64,000 nucleotides of DNA from Mycobacterium heidelbergense. GTDB lineage: Bacteria; Actinomycetota; Actinomycetes; Mycobacteriales; Mycobacteriaceae. Shown here in pieces: positions 34,552-43,491 of the stretch; position 1 is the stretch's first letter, and every line of letters starts with the position of its first letter. The translations under genes and the position numbers were made by a program. The stretch is taken from the NCBI RefSeq assembly GCF_010730745.1, contig NZ_AP022615.1, positions 4,898,001-4,962,000 on the forward strand, in the 5' to 3' direction. Below the pieces are notes generated by a model. That model saw only the letters and a program-made list of their open reading frames with translations, made no database searches and was not told the DNA's origin.

Positions 34552-37457
34552 GCGACCAGCACGCCCCGAGGTCTGCGTTGGCGCGCACCATCCGCCGGCT
34601 TTCGGTGCCGATCCTGCTGGTGTGGGTGGGCGTGGCCGCCGTCAGCAATATTGCGGTACCGAATCTGGAGGACGTGGCCAAAGCGCACAACGTGTCGCTG
34701 AATTCGCCGGATGCGCCGTCGTTTCAAGCGATGAAGCACATGGGCAAAGTGTTCCGCGAGTTCGATTCTGACAGTGCGGCCATGATCGTCCTCGAAGGCG
34801 ATAAGCCGCTGGGCGACGACGCCCACCGGTTCTACGACGTCCTGGTCCGCAAGCTCGAGCACGACACCAAGCATGTGGAGCACGTCCAGGATTTCTGGGG
34901 GGATCCGTTGACGGCGGCGGGCTCGCAAAGCAAGGACGGCAAGGCCGCCTACGTTCAGGTCTACCTTGCCGGCAATCAGGGCGATGCGCTGGCCAACGAG
35001 TCCGTCGACACTATCCGCGACCTGGTGGCTCAGACGCCGGCGCCGCCCGGGGTCAAGGCTTATGTGACCGGAGCTGCGCCACTGGTGGCGGATCAGTTCG
35101 AAGTGGGCAGCAAAGGTATCTTCAAGGTCACCGTGATCACCGTGTTGGTGATCCTGGTGATGTTGTTTTGGGTCTACCGTTCCCTGGTTACCGCGCTCGT
35201 CGTGCTGTTCACGGTCATTATTGAAATGGCCGCGGCCAGGGGCATTGTCGCCTTTCTGGGAAGCGTCGGGTTGATCGGGCTGTCAACGTATTCGACGAAT
35301 CTGCTCACGCTGCTGGTCATCGCGGCCGGCACGGACTACGCGATATTCTTCCTCGGCCGGTATCACGAGGCGCGGCACGCCGGCGAGGATCGGGAAACCG
35401 CTTTCCACACCATGTATCGCGGGACCGCCCATGTGGTCTTGGGCTCGGGCCTGACCGTTGCCGGAGCGGTGTTCTGTCTGCGCTTTACGCGGCTGAATTA
35501 TTTTCAAAGCCTGGGCATTCCCGCCGCAATCGGCATCATGGTCGCGCTGGCCGCCGCGCTCACGTTGGCCCCGGCCGTGCTTACCGTGGGCAGTCTTTTC
35601 GGGCTCTTCGACCCCAAACGCGAGGTGGCGACTCGAGGATGGCGGCGCATCGGCACCGCCATCGTCCGCTGGCCCGGGCCCATCCTGGTGGTGGCTACCG
35701 CGGTCGCGCTCATCGGTTTGCTTGCCCTGCCCGGATACAAGACGAGTTACGACGCGCGCCCCTACATGCCGGCCAGCGCCCCGGCCAATCTCGGATATGC
35801 GGCCGCGGAGCGGCACTTTTCACAGGCCCGGCTCAATCCCGAACTGCTGATGATCGAAACCGATCACGATATGCGCAATCCGGCCGACATGATCAACTTG
35901 GAACGGGTGGCAAAAGCCGTCGCCCACCTGCCCGGCATCGCGCAGGTCCAGTCCATGACCAGGCCGTTGGGAACGCCGATCGAGCACACCTCCTTGGCTT
36001 TTCAGATCAGCGCGGGCGCCATCGGCAACATCGAGAACCTGCAATACCAAAAAGACCGCGCGGAGGACATCCTGAAGCAGGCCAACACGCTGAAAGATAC
36101 GATCAGCATTTTGAATCGACAGTATGCTCTGCAACAACAGCTCGCCGCCTCCACGCACGACGAGACTCAAAGCTTTCACGAGACGATCACCATCATCAAT
36201 GACCTGCGCGATAAGATCGCGAATTTCGACGACTTCTTCAGGCCGATTCGCAGTTACTTCTACTGGGAGAGGCATTGCTACGATATTCCCGCATGCTTTG
36301 CGCTCAGATCCGTTTTCGACGCCATCGACGGTATTGACCAGCTCAGTGCGCAGTTCGAAAAGCTCACCGCGAGCCTGGACAAATTGGACGCCGGGCAGCA
36401 GAAATTGGTGACACTGTTGCCGCCCCAGATCGCCGACCAGGAGAAGAATCTCGGACTGACCCTGTCCAACTACGCCACGAACTTCGGGATCAACGCCCAG
36501 ACGCGCGCGAACACCGACACCGCAACCGCCCTGGGACAGGCGTATGACGCCGCCAAGAACGACGACTCCTTCTACCTGCCTCCCGAGGCTTTCAACAACC
36601 CCGAGTTCAAGAGGGGTCTGAAACTGTTCCTCTCGCCGGACGGCAAGGCCGCACGCATGATCATCTCCCACGAAGGCGATCCGGCGACCCCCGAGGGCAT
36701 CTCCCATATCGACCCCATCAGGAACGCGGCCAAACAGGCCGTGAAAAACACTCCCTTAGGGGACTCCAACATCTATCTCGCCGGCACCGCGGCGACCTAT
36801 AAGGACATAGCCGACGGCGCCAAATACGATCTCATGATCGCCGGAATAGCCGCGCTGAGCCTGATTTTGATCATCATGTTGATCATCACCCGAAGCCTGG
36901 TCGCCGCGATCGTCATCGTCGGGACGGTAGCGCTTTCGCTGGGCGCCTCTTTCGGGCTATCCGTGCTGGTCTGGCAGGATATTTTCGGCATCAAGCTGTA
37001 CTGGATTTGCCTCGCCCTGTCCGTCATCATCCTCTTGGCGGTGGGATCCGACTACAACCTGTTGCTGATCTCCCGGTTCAGGGAGGAAATTCACGCCGGC
37101 TTAAAGACGGGCATTATCCGCGCCATGGCCGGCAGTGGGGCGGTCGTGACCGCCGCCGGCCTGGTGTTCGCCTTCACCATGTCTTCGTTCGTGTTCGCCG
37201 CTTTATTGGTGCTGGGTCAGATCGGGACCACCATCGGCCTGGGGCTGCTGTTCGACACGCTGATCGTGCGCTCCTTCATGACGCCGTCCGTCGCCACGCT
37301 CCTCGGGCGGTGGTTCTGGTGGCCGCAACGCGTGCGCCCCCGCCCGGCCAGCACGATGCTTCGCCCGTACGGGCCGCGTCCCGCGGTTCGCCAACTGCTG
37401 CTCTGGGAAGACGGAGACCCCGCGGTGGCTTCCGACTCACCGTCACGCATTCGGTGA
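34548..37457 (+). CDS. MmpL-family RND transporter (MmpL4/MmpL5-like)
   Basis: A 969-residue RND-superfamily exporter for lipids or siderophores, driven by proton motive force. There are two bundles of transmembrane helices with large periplasmic loops. The proton-relay Asp-Tyr pairs are present in GTDYAIFFLGRYHE (first half) and GSDYNLLLISRFRE (second half). The long loop between them carries RSYFYWERHCYDIP, as in MmpL4 and MmpL5. It is coupled to mmpS by ATGA. Relatives export mycobactin siderophores or glycopeptidolipids; which cargo applies here is unknown. The locus (dnaE1 to Rv1544-type SDR) has no mmpL in H37Rv. Confidence 0.95.
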   Translation: MSDQHAPRSALARTIRRLSVPILLVWVGVAAVSNIAVPNLEDVAKAHNVSLNSPDAPSFQAMKHMGKVFREFDSDSAAMIVLEGDKPLGDDAHRFYDVLVRKLEHDTKHVEHVQDFWGDPLTAAGSQSKDGKAAYVQVYLAGNQGDALANESVDTIRDLVAQTPAPPGVKAYVTGAAPLVADQFEVGSKGIFKVTVITVLVILVMLFWVYRSLVTALVVLFTVIIEMAAARGIVAFLGSVGLIGLSTYSTNLLTLLVIAAGTDYAIFFLGRYHEARHAGEDRETAFHTMYRGTAHVVLGSGLTVAGAVFCLRFTRLNYFQSLGIPAAIGIMVALAAALTLAPAVLTVGSLFGLFDPKREVATRGWRRIGTAIVRWPGPILVVATAVALIGLLALPGYKTSYDARPYMPASAPANLGYAAAERHFSQARLNPELLMIETDHDMRNPADMINLERVAKAVAHLPGIAQVQSMTRPLGTPIEHTSLAFQISAGAIGNIENLQYQKDRAEDILKQANTLKDTISILNRQYALQQQLAASTHDETQSFHETITIINDLRDKIANFDDFFRPIRSYFYWERHCYDIPACFALRSVFDAIDGIDQLSAQFEKLTASLDKLDAGQQKLVTLLPPQIADQEKNLGLTLSNYATNFGINAQTRANTDTATALGQAYDAAKNDDSFYLPPEAFNNPEFKRGLKLFLSPDGKAARMIISHEGDPATPEGISHIDPIRNAAKQAVKNTPLGDSNIYLAGTAATYKDIADGAKYDLMIAGIAALSLILIIMLIITRSLVAAIVIVGTVALSLGASFGLSVLVWQDIFGIKLYWICLALSVIILLAVGSDYNLLLISRFREEIHAGLKTGIIRAMAGSGAVVTAAGLVFAFTMSSFVFAALLVLGQIGTTIGLGLLFDTLIVRSFMTPSVATLLGRWFWWPQRVRPRPASTMLRPYGPRPAVRQLLLWEDGDPAVASDSPSRIR

Positions 37458-37494
37458 CACAGACAGGCCTTGCCCCACGAGGGAGTGAACGAAG

Positions 37495-37908
37495 TTGAGC
37501 CTGTTCGGTTATCTGACGGTACTCGCGGGCGTGGCCGAATTAGTGTTCGCTACTTTTGTCTTTATGTTCGTAAAACGGCTGCTGGGGCGCTCCCCCAGTC
37601 CGATAGGCGAAGAAATCGGGGGCTCCAAAAAGGTCCTAGATAAGTTGCGTAGGGGCGAGCCTATGTCGAAGGAAGAGTTGGATTTTGCGAGGCAAACCGT
37701 CGCCGATCGTGGATCCTTGTTGGCCTTCTCCCTGCCCGCCGCCGTTTTCGCCATCGGATGTTTCTATGTGTTCGGCAGCCTTGAGCTGCATGGAACCAGG
37801 TCCCTGCGGACCCTTATCGGGTTGGGCCCCTTGTTTGGGTCCATAAACATAACCATTCGGCTGCTCAGGGTCGCAGCCCTGAAACGGCGTCTGCGGGACG
37901 TCCCTTGA
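37495..37908 (+). CDS. Small membrane protein downstream of mmpL
   Basis: A 137-residue protein with hydrophobic segments at about 5-27, 72-93 and 103-125 and a charged middle (GSKKVLDKLRRGEPMSKEELDFARQ). No family recognised. The start is TTG at 37495 with GGAG about 9 nt upstream. It lies 37 bp after mmpL on the same strand, so it probably belongs to the mmpS-mmpL transcript and may be an accessory or sensor subunit; this is positional inference. Codon use is less GC-rich than in the core genes around it. Confidence 0.7.
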   Translation: MSLFGYLTVLAGVAELVFATFVFMFVKRLLGRSPSPIGEEIGGSKKVLDKLRRGEPMSKEELDFARQTVADRGSLLAFSLPAAVFAIGCFYVFGSLELHGTRSLRTLIGLGPLFGSINITIRLLRVAALKRRLRDVP

Positions 37909-37946
37909 AAAAGCTCACGTGTGGAGCGGTTGCGTCGATGCGCTTT

Positions 37947-38042
37947 GCATGTGAGCTCAGGGCTTTGCGTGTGAGCCCACGGCGTCGATTTCGGCGATTT
38001 TTCCGCCGTGGACTCACGCTCAACGCCCAGGACTCACACTCG
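37947..38042. repeat. Long imperfect palindrome (REP-like)
   Basis: A 38-39-nt left arm (37947-37984) and right arm (38004-38042) are largely complementary around a 19-nt loop. The inner 14 bp (GTGAGCCCACGGCG against CGCCGTGGACTCAC) pair fully, with one G-U. The element is built from repeated GTGTGAG and TTTGC units; CGCTTTGCATGTGAG and GGCTTTGCGTGTGAG form a direct repeat in the left arm. It lies between two convergent genes, the usual place for REP elements or bidirectional terminators. Confidence 0.75.
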
Positions 38043-38079
38043 CCGGCACGGCCGCGGCGGATAAAGCCGCGAAAGGCCG

Positions 38080-38883
38080 TCAGCGACTGGGCCCGCCGCG
38101 GAACCGGTTGCCGAGCCGGATCCCGGGCAGCAGCAGGCTGCGCGGCACGAACCTGCCGCCGGTGCTGACGACCTTGGGCACGATGCCGGGCACCACGCTG
38201 CGCCTGCCGGCCAGCATCCCGCCAATGGCGGCTTCGGCCACGTCGCGCGGCGAGACCTGAGCGATCGGAATGCTGAACCGCTCGGCGTTGGCGATCTCGG
38301 CCCACTCGGTCGGCACCGGGCCCGGGCACAGCACCGTGACCGACACCCCCGTCCCGTGCAGTTCCTCGTGCACGGCTTCGGAGAACGTCTGCACGAAGGC
38401 CTTGGTGGCCGAATACACCGCCATGTAGGGCATCGGCTGAAACCCGGCGATCGAGGCGATGTTCATCACCGCGCCGGCGCCGCGCTCGACCATGCCGGGC
38501 AGGACCGCGTGCGTGAGTTCCATCAACGCCAGGGCGTTGAGGGTCACCTCCTCGCTCTCGCGTTCCAGCGGCAGCGTGTGGAAGACCCCGCTGGTGCCGA
38601 AACCCGCGCTGTTGCACAGGCCGGCGATCGGTTCGGCGCGAAGCCGGTCCGCCAGCCTCGCGCGGCCTTTGGCGTCGCCGAGGTCCAGCGGCATCACCTC
38701 GACCGCGACGGAGTGTTCCTCGCCCACCTCGTTGGCGAGTTCGTCGAGGCGTTCGCGGCGGCGCGCGACCAGCAGCAGCGGGAAGCCGCGCCGGGCCAGG
38801 CCGCGGGTCAGTTCGGCCCCGATGCCGGATGAGGCGCCGGTGATGACGACGGTCGTGTCGGTGTCGGGCTTCGGAAGGCTCAT
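38080..38883 (-). CDS. Short-chain dehydrogenase/ketoacyl reductase (Rv1544-like)
   Basis: A classical SDR of 267 residues, the same length as H37Rv Rv1544. The NAD(P)-binding motif is TGASSGIGAELTRG, followed by LCNSAGFGTSG (the NAG motif is NSAG), the catalytic Ser in IASIAG and YxxxK in YSATKAF. ATG at 38883 (MSLPKPDTDTT), 4 bp after the upstream SDR gene, so they form an operon. Likely NADPH-dependent reduction of a keto or hydroxy-acyl substrate in the cytoplasm; the true substrate is unknown. Confidence 0.92.
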   Translation of the reverse strand: MSLPKPDTDTTVVITGASSGIGAELTRGLARRGFPLLLVARRRERLDELANEVGEEHSVAVEVMPLDLGDAKGRARLADRLRAEPIAGLCNSAGFGTSGVFHTLPLERESEEVTLNALALMELTHAVLPGMVERGAGAVMNIASIAGFQPMPYMAVYSATKAFVQTFSEAVHEELHGTGVSVTVLCPGPVPTEWAEIANAERFSIPIAQVSPRDVAEAAIGGMLAGRRSVVPGIVPKVVSTGGRFVPRSLLLPGIRLGNRFRGGPSR

Positions 38884-38887
38884 GGCG

Positions 38888-39904
38888 TCACCAATGGGTC
38901 CCGCGGGTCGCCCGCACGAAGGTCTCGCTTCGTTTGTCGAAAGGCTGTGTATCGCTGTCGGATTCGCGGCCCTTGGCCGCATCGGAGTCTGCGAACATGG
39001 CGAACGCGCGGTTGCGCACGCGGTCCATGACCGCCGGGTTGACGGCGTCGGCGACGGCGGCGAACTGCCCGAACGGCGAGCTCGCGCGCCGGGGCCGGTG
39101 CACGATCGCGTCCGTGATCACCCCGGCCGCCTGATCGGGCGTCAGCGCGGGGAACTTGTCGTACATCGTGGTCGGGCTGATCATCGGCGTGCGCACCAGC
39201 GCCATGTGCACGGTGGTGAACTTGACGTCGTCGTTGACGACCTCGGCCTGCAGCGCGTCGCACAGGCTGTCCAGCGCGGCCTTGCTGGCGATGTAGGCGC
39301 CGAAGCGCGGCGCGCGGGTCTGCACGCCGACCGAGGACACGTTGACGATCTGCCCGAACCCGCGTTCCCGCATGCCGGGGATGAACTTGAGGATGAGCTG
39401 GACCGCCCCCAGGTAGTTCAGTTGCATGGTCCGCTGATAGTCGTGAATCCGGTCGTAGGACAGCTTCAGCGAGCGCCGAATCGACCGCCCCGCGTTGTTG
39501 ATCAGGATGTCGACGCCGCCGAGGTCGTCCAGCACCTGGTCGGCCATCGCGGCGATGGCGTCCATGTCGGACAGGTCGCACGGGTACACGTGGGCGGTCC
39601 CGCCGTCGCCGCGGATCTGGTCGGCGACCTTCTCGAGGTTCTCCCGGGTGCGGGCCACCAGCGCCACCTCACCGCCGGCCGCCGCGATCTTCTTGGCCGC
39701 GGCCTCGCCGATGCCCGACGATCCCCCGGTGATGAGGACGGTCCTGCCCTCCACCGCGTCGCCAAGCGTGCGTCCCTGCACCGCATCCAGCAGATTGCGT
39801 AGGTAGAACGGTCGATACCGCCCAGCCGAGTTGGGGGTGTTGATGATGTTGGAGACCGCCGCGAAGGGCTTTTCCACCAGGCTCGTCAGGTCACCAAGGT
39901 TCAT
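38888..39904 (-). CDS. Short-chain dehydrogenase, putative fatty acyl-CoA reductase (Rv1543-like)
   Basis: A 338-residue SDR matching H37Rv Rv1543 (341 residues), annotated there as a possible fatty acyl-CoA reductase. An N-terminal extension (NLGDLTSLVEKPFAAVSNIINTP) precedes TGGSSGIGEAAAKK, INNAGRSIRRS, VSSVGVQTRAP and the YxxxK of YIASKAALDS. ATG at 39904 chosen by homology; the frame could extend 40 codons upstream, but that part is Arg-rich and dissimilar. It is the first gene of a two-gene SDR operon. Confidence 0.93.
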   Translation of the reverse strand: MNLGDLTSLVEKPFAAVSNIINTPNSAGRYRPFYLRNLLDAVQGRTLGDAVEGRTVLITGGSSGIGEAAAKKIAAAGGEVALVARTRENLEKVADQIRGDGGTAHVYPCDLSDMDAIAAMADQVLDDLGGVDILINNAGRSIRRSLKLSYDRIHDYQRTMQLNYLGAVQLILKFIPGMRERGFGQIVNVSSVGVQTRAPRFGAYIASKAALDSLCDALQAEVVNDDVKFTTVHMALVRTPMISPTTMYDKFPALTPDQAAGVITDAIVHRPRRASSPFGQFAAVADAVNPAVMDRVRNRAFAMFADSDAAKGRESDSDTQPFDKRSETFVRATRGTHW

Positions 39905-40213
39905 CGGTGTGCGCTCCTGCTGGCGCTCGCCCCCCGACCGCGGGCGCCCGGCGCGGGTGATGTGACGTGAGTCATAGACCCAACCTAGGGCATCGGTCGG
40001 CCACCCGATGCGGATTGCGATCATGTGAACGGGATCGGGCGCAGGGTAATCCCTGCGTGATCGCGCGCTAACCGACTGGGGTGCCCTCCGCGACGGTCAC
40101 CGAAATCCTCGGCGCCATCGCGCCGCTGGCCCCCGAGATCGCGTCGGCCGAGCCCACCAAGGTCTGAGCGGCTCCGGGCGCGCCGCCGCGCCCGATCGAC
40201 ATTTGGGCGCACA
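39905..40213. other. Divergent intergenic region
   Basis: About 310 bp between the SDR operon and the methyltransferase-like gene. It must hold both promoters. A 28-codon frame from GTG 40081 (MPSATVTEILGAIAPLAPEI...) is preceded by an in-frame stop and is too short to call; it could be a gene remnant. In H37Rv the gap between Rv1543 and Rv1540 holds glbN and lprI, which are missing here. Confidence 0.5.
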
Positions 40214-40981
40214 ATGCAGGCCATGGCCCGCACATTCGAAGATCTGGTGGCCGAAGCCGATTCGGTGTCCGTGGACGGCTGGGACTTCTCCTGGCTCGAC
40301 GGCCGGGCGACGGAGGAAAGACCGTCCTGGGGCTACCAGCGGATGTTGAGCCGCCGTCTGGCGGCGTCCTCGGCGGCGCTGGACATCCACACCGGCGGCG
40401 GGGAGGTGCTGGCCGGCGCGGGGCCGTTCCCGCCCGCCATGGCCGCCGTCGAGACATGGCCGCCGAACGCGGCGCTGGCAACCAGACGCCTGCATCCGCT
40501 CGGCGTGCTGGTCGTCCGGATACGCGACGAGCCGCCGTTGCCGTTCGCCGATGAGGCGTTCGACCTGGTGACCACCCGTCATCCCATCTCCGTGTGGTGG
40601 ACCGAGATCCTTCGGGTGCTCCGGCCCGGCGGCGGTTACTTTGCGCAGCACATCGGGCCCGCCACGATGGGCGAACTCGTCGAGCACTTCATCGGGCCGC
40701 AACCGGAGAAATGGGCCGAGTTCGACCCGGACGCCGTGCGCGCGCAGGCGGAGGCCGCGGGCCTGGAGATCCGGGATCTGCGCATGGAGCGGCTGCGGGC
40801 CGAGTTCTTCGACATCGGCGCCGTCGTCTACTTCCTGCGCAAGGTGATCTGGACGGTGCCCGACTTCACGGTGCACCGCTACCGCGACCGATTGCGGGAA
40901 CTGCACGAGCGCATCGAGGCCGAGGGGCCGTTCGTCGCGCACGCGACGCGGGTCCTCGTCGACGCCCGCAAGCCGGGCTGA
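40214..40981 (+). CDS. Class I SAM-dependent methyltransferase-like protein
   Basis: A 255-residue protein with a degenerate SAM-binding fold. Motif I is ALDIHTGGGEVLAG, where the usual DxGTGxG has His in place of the second-position residue. A helix DEAFDLVTTRHP follows, then the motif IRVLRPGG equivalent ILRVLRPGGGYFAQHIG. The substrate is unknown. An in-frame ATG at 40223 (MARTFEDLV) is an equally plausible start; neither has a clear ribosome site. The stop is immediately adjacent to that of the convergent RluD-family gene. Confidence 0.78.
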   Translation: MQAMARTFEDLVAEADSVSVDGWDFSWLDGRATEERPSWGYQRMLSRRLAASSAALDIHTGGGEVLAGAGPFPPAMAAVETWPPNAALATRRLHPLGVLVVRIRDEPPLPFADEAFDLVTTRHPISVWWTEILRVLRPGGGYFAQHIGPATMGELVEHFIGPQPEKWAEFDPDAVRAQAEAAGLEIRDLRMERLRAEFFDIGAVVYFLRKVIWTVPDFTVHRYRDRLRELHERIEAEGPFVAHATRVLVDARKPG

Positions 40982-41908
40982 TCATCCCTCGTCGCGCAGC
41001 ACGTCCAGCGCGTGCTGCAGGTCGGGCGGGTAGGGGCTGACGATCTCCATCCGCCTGCCGTCGGCCGGATGGGCGAAGGCCAGCGACCGCGCGTGCAGCC
41101 ATTGGCGTTGCAGCCCAAGCCTTTTCGCCAGTTTCGGGTCGGCACCGTAGACCAGGTCGCCGCAGCACGGGTGGTGCAGCGCGGAGAAGTGCACCCGGAT
41201 CTGGTGGGTGCGGCCGGTTTCCAGGTGCACGTCGAGCAGGCTGGCGGCGACGAAGGCTTCCAGGGTGTCGTAGTGGGTGAGGCTGTGCCGGCCGTCCTTG
41301 ATGACCGCGAACTTCCACTCGCCGCCGCGGTGCCGCCCGATCGGCGCGTCGATCGTCCCGCTGGACGGATCCGGATGCCCCTGCACCAGCGCGTGATAGC
41401 GCTTGTCGACGGTGCGCGCCTTGAACGCCCGCTTGAGCACGGTGTACGCGCGCTCGGAGAGCGCCACCACCATCACCCCGGAGGTGCCGACGTCGAGGCG
41501 GTGCACGATGCCCTGCCGCTCGGGCACGCCGGACGTGGTGATCCGGTAGCCGGCGGCGGTCAGGCCGCCGAGCACCGTCGGCCCGGTCCAGCCCACCGAC
41601 GCGTGCGCGGCCACCGCCGCAGGCTTGTCGACCGCGACGATGTCGTCGTCGGAATACAGGATCTTCATGCCCTCGATGTCGACGGGCGTGTTTTCCGGCG
41701 GGGCAGGCGCCTCGGGCAACCGCACCTGCAGCCACGCGCCGCTTGTCAGCCGGTCGGACTTGCCGGCCTGCACGCCGTCGAGCTCGACGCCGCCGTCCTC
41801 GGCCAGCGCCGCCGCCGCGCTGCGCGACAGCCCCAGCAGGCGCGCCAGCCCGGCGTCGACGCGCATGCCGGCCAGCCCCTCGGGGACGGGCATCGAGCGG
41901 TCGGTCAC
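40982..41908 (-). CDS. RluA/RluD-family pseudouridine synthase (Rv1540-like)
   Basis: A 308-residue rRNA pseudouridine synthase, the same length as H37Rv Rv1540. An N-terminal S4-like RNA-binding domain (about 15-80) precedes the catalytic domain with the signature Asp in GIVHRLDVGTSGVMVV and the later motif HLETGRTHQIRVHF. Such enzymes modify 23S rRNA uridines; the exact position cannot be told. GTG start at 41908 overlaps the lspA stop as GTGA, so it is coupled to lspA, a linkage widely conserved in bacteria. Confidence 0.93.
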   Translation of the reverse strand: MTDRSMPVPEGLAGMRVDAGLARLLGLSRSAAAALAEDGGVELDGVQAGKSDRLTSGAWLQVRLPEAPAPPENTPVDIEGMKILYSDDDIVAVDKPAAVAAHASVGWTGPTVLGGLTAAGYRITTSGVPERQGIVHRLDVGTSGVMVVALSERAYTVLKRAFKARTVDKRYHALVQGHPDPSSGTIDAPIGRHRGGEWKFAVIKDGRHSLTHYDTLEAFVAASLLDVHLETGRTHQIRVHFSALHHPCCGDLVYGADPKLAKRLGLQRQWLHARSLAFAHPADGRRMEIVSPYPPDLQHALDVLRDEG

Positions 41909-42513
41909 CGGCGCCGGCCGCCGTTGCCGCCCGGCCGGCGCCGGCCCACGCTGTCGAAGTCGTAGCCGAAGATCGACAGCACCACCAGCAGGATGGCCCC
42001 GCCGACCACCGACGGATCGGCGACGTTGAACACCGGCCACCAGCCGACCGACAGAAAGTCCACGACGTGGCCGCGCAGCGGCCCGGGCGCGCGGAAGAAC
42101 CGGTCGACCAGGTTGCCCATGGCGCCGCCGAGGATCATCCCGAGGCCCACCGCCCACCACGGCGACACCAGCCGCCGCCCCATCCAGAAGATGCCGACCA
42201 CCACACCGGTCGCGATCAGCGTCAGCACCCAGGTGTATCCGGTGGCCATCGAGAAGGCCGCGCCCGAATTGCGCACCAGGGTCCAGGTCACCGTGTCGCC
42301 GATGATCGACACCGGCTGGCCGGGCGGCAGCAGCCGGACCGCGAGCACCTTGGTCACGATGTCGAGGATCAGCACCACCGCGGCGACCGACAGCAGCAGG
42401 CGCAGCCGCCGGGGAGGAGGCGCCGGCGGCTCGGCGGCCGCGGGTTCGGCGGCCCCCTCGGCCTTTTCGGCGGAGGTCACCGGCTCGGCCGGTCCTGTGG
42501 GTTCCTCGGGCAC
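41905..42513 (-). CDS. lspA: Lipoprotein signal peptidase LspA
   Basis: Signal peptidase II, an aspartic protease that removes the signal peptide of diacylglyceryl-prolipoproteins in the membrane. Its 202 residues contain four transmembrane helices after an Ala/Pro/Glu-rich cytoplasmic N-terminus. The two catalytic Asp are in GNLVDRFFR and FNVADPSVV. It is nearly identical to H37Rv LspA (Rv1539) outside the N-terminus. ATG start; first gene of the lspA-RluD pair and divergent from ansA. Confidence 0.96.
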   Translation of the reverse strand: MPEEPTGPAEPVTSAEKAEGAAEPAAAEPPAPPPRRLRLLLSVAAVVLILDIVTKVLAVRLLPPGQPVSIIGDTVTWTLVRNSGAAFSMATGYTWVLTLIATGVVVGIFWMGRRLVSPWWAVGLGMILGGAMGNLVDRFFRAPGPLRGHVVDFLSVGWWPVFNVADPSVVGGAILLVVLSIFGYDFDSVGRRRPGGNGGRRR

Positions 42514-42552
42514 CCTCCCATCATTCCTTAGGGGGTGCGCGATGATTCCACT

Positions 42553-43491
42553 ATGGCCCGCCTCACCGTCATCGCCACCGGAGGGACGATATCGACCGGC
42601 AGGGACGCCGATGGGGTGCGCCGGCCCGCCTACCGCGGGGCGGATCTGCTAGCGCCCCTTGGCAAGGGCCTCGACGTCGACGTCGTTGACCTGTTGGCGC
42701 TCGACAGCTCCCAGCTGACGCCGGCCGACTGGGACTCGATGCGCGGTGCCGTGCGGGCCGCGATCGACGGCGGCGCCGACGGCGTGGTCATCGCCCACGG
42801 CACCGACACCATGGAAGAGACCGCCCTGTGGCTCGATCTGACCCACGCGGGCACGGTGCCGGTCGTCCTCACCGGCGCCATGCGCAGCGCCGACTCCCCC
42901 GACGCCGACGGTCCGGCCAATCTGCGCGACGCGTTGGCGGTGGCGGCCAGCCCGGCCGCGCGTGACCTGGGTGTGTTGGTGTGCTTCGCCGGCCGGGTGC
43001 TGCAGCCGTTGGGCATGCACAAGAGTGCCACCGAGGACTTGAGCGGCTTCGCGGGCGAGCTGCTCGGCACGGTGGCCGGCGGCGTCACGCTGACGGGCGC
43101 CAAGACGCGGCCGTACCTCGGCGATCTCGGCGCCGCCCGCGCGCCGCGGGTCGACATCGTCGCGGCGTATCTGGGGAGCGACTCGGTGGCGCTGGACGCC
43201 TGCGTGGCCGCCGGGGCACGGGCCGTGGTGCTGGAGGCGCTGGGTTCGGGCAACGCCGGGGACGCGGTGGTCGACGGGGTGCGCCGCCACTGCCGCAACG
43301 GGGTGGTCGTCGCGGTGTCCACGCGGGTCCCCGGCGGGCGGGTCAGCGCGGGCTACGGCCCCGGCCACGAGATGGCGGCCGCCGGCGCGGTGGTGGTGCC
43401 GCGGCTGCGGCCGTCCCAGGCCCGGGTGCTGCTGATGGCCGCGCTGGCGGCGGGGCTACCCGTCGCCGACGTCATCGACCGCTGGGGCTGA
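42553..43491 (+). CDS. ansA: L-asparaginase AnsA
   Basis: A type I/II-like cytoplasmic L-asparaginase of 312 residues that hydrolyses asparagine to aspartate and ammonia, a nitrogen-assimilation and acid-resistance enzyme in M. tuberculosis (Rv1538c). Both catalytic threonines are in place: IATGGTIST near the N-terminus and HGTDTMEETA near residue 85. ATG at 42553 gives MARLTVIATGG; GTG at 42535 would add six residues. The last 36 bp overlap the convergent dinX gene. Confidence 0.94.
   Translation: MARLTVIATGGTISTGRDADGVRRPAYRGADLLAPLGKGLDVDVVDLLALDSSQLTPADWDSMRGAVRAAIDGGADGVVIAHGTDTMEETALWLDLTHAGTVPVVLTGAMRSADSPDADGPANLRDALAVAASPAARDLGVLVCFAGRVLQPLGMHKSATEDLSGFAGELLGTVAGGVTLTGAKTRPYLGDLGAARAPRVDIVAAYLGSDSVALDACVAAGARAVVLEALGSGNAGDAVVDGVRRHCRNGVVVAVSTRVPGGRVSAGYGPGHEMAAAGAVVVPRLRPSQARVLLMAALAAGLPVADVIDRWG

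Noticed and set aside
37447..38080. A CRISPR-like array from the repeated GTGTGAG units
   Set aside because: The units form one folded palindrome without regular spacers, and no cas genes are in the window.
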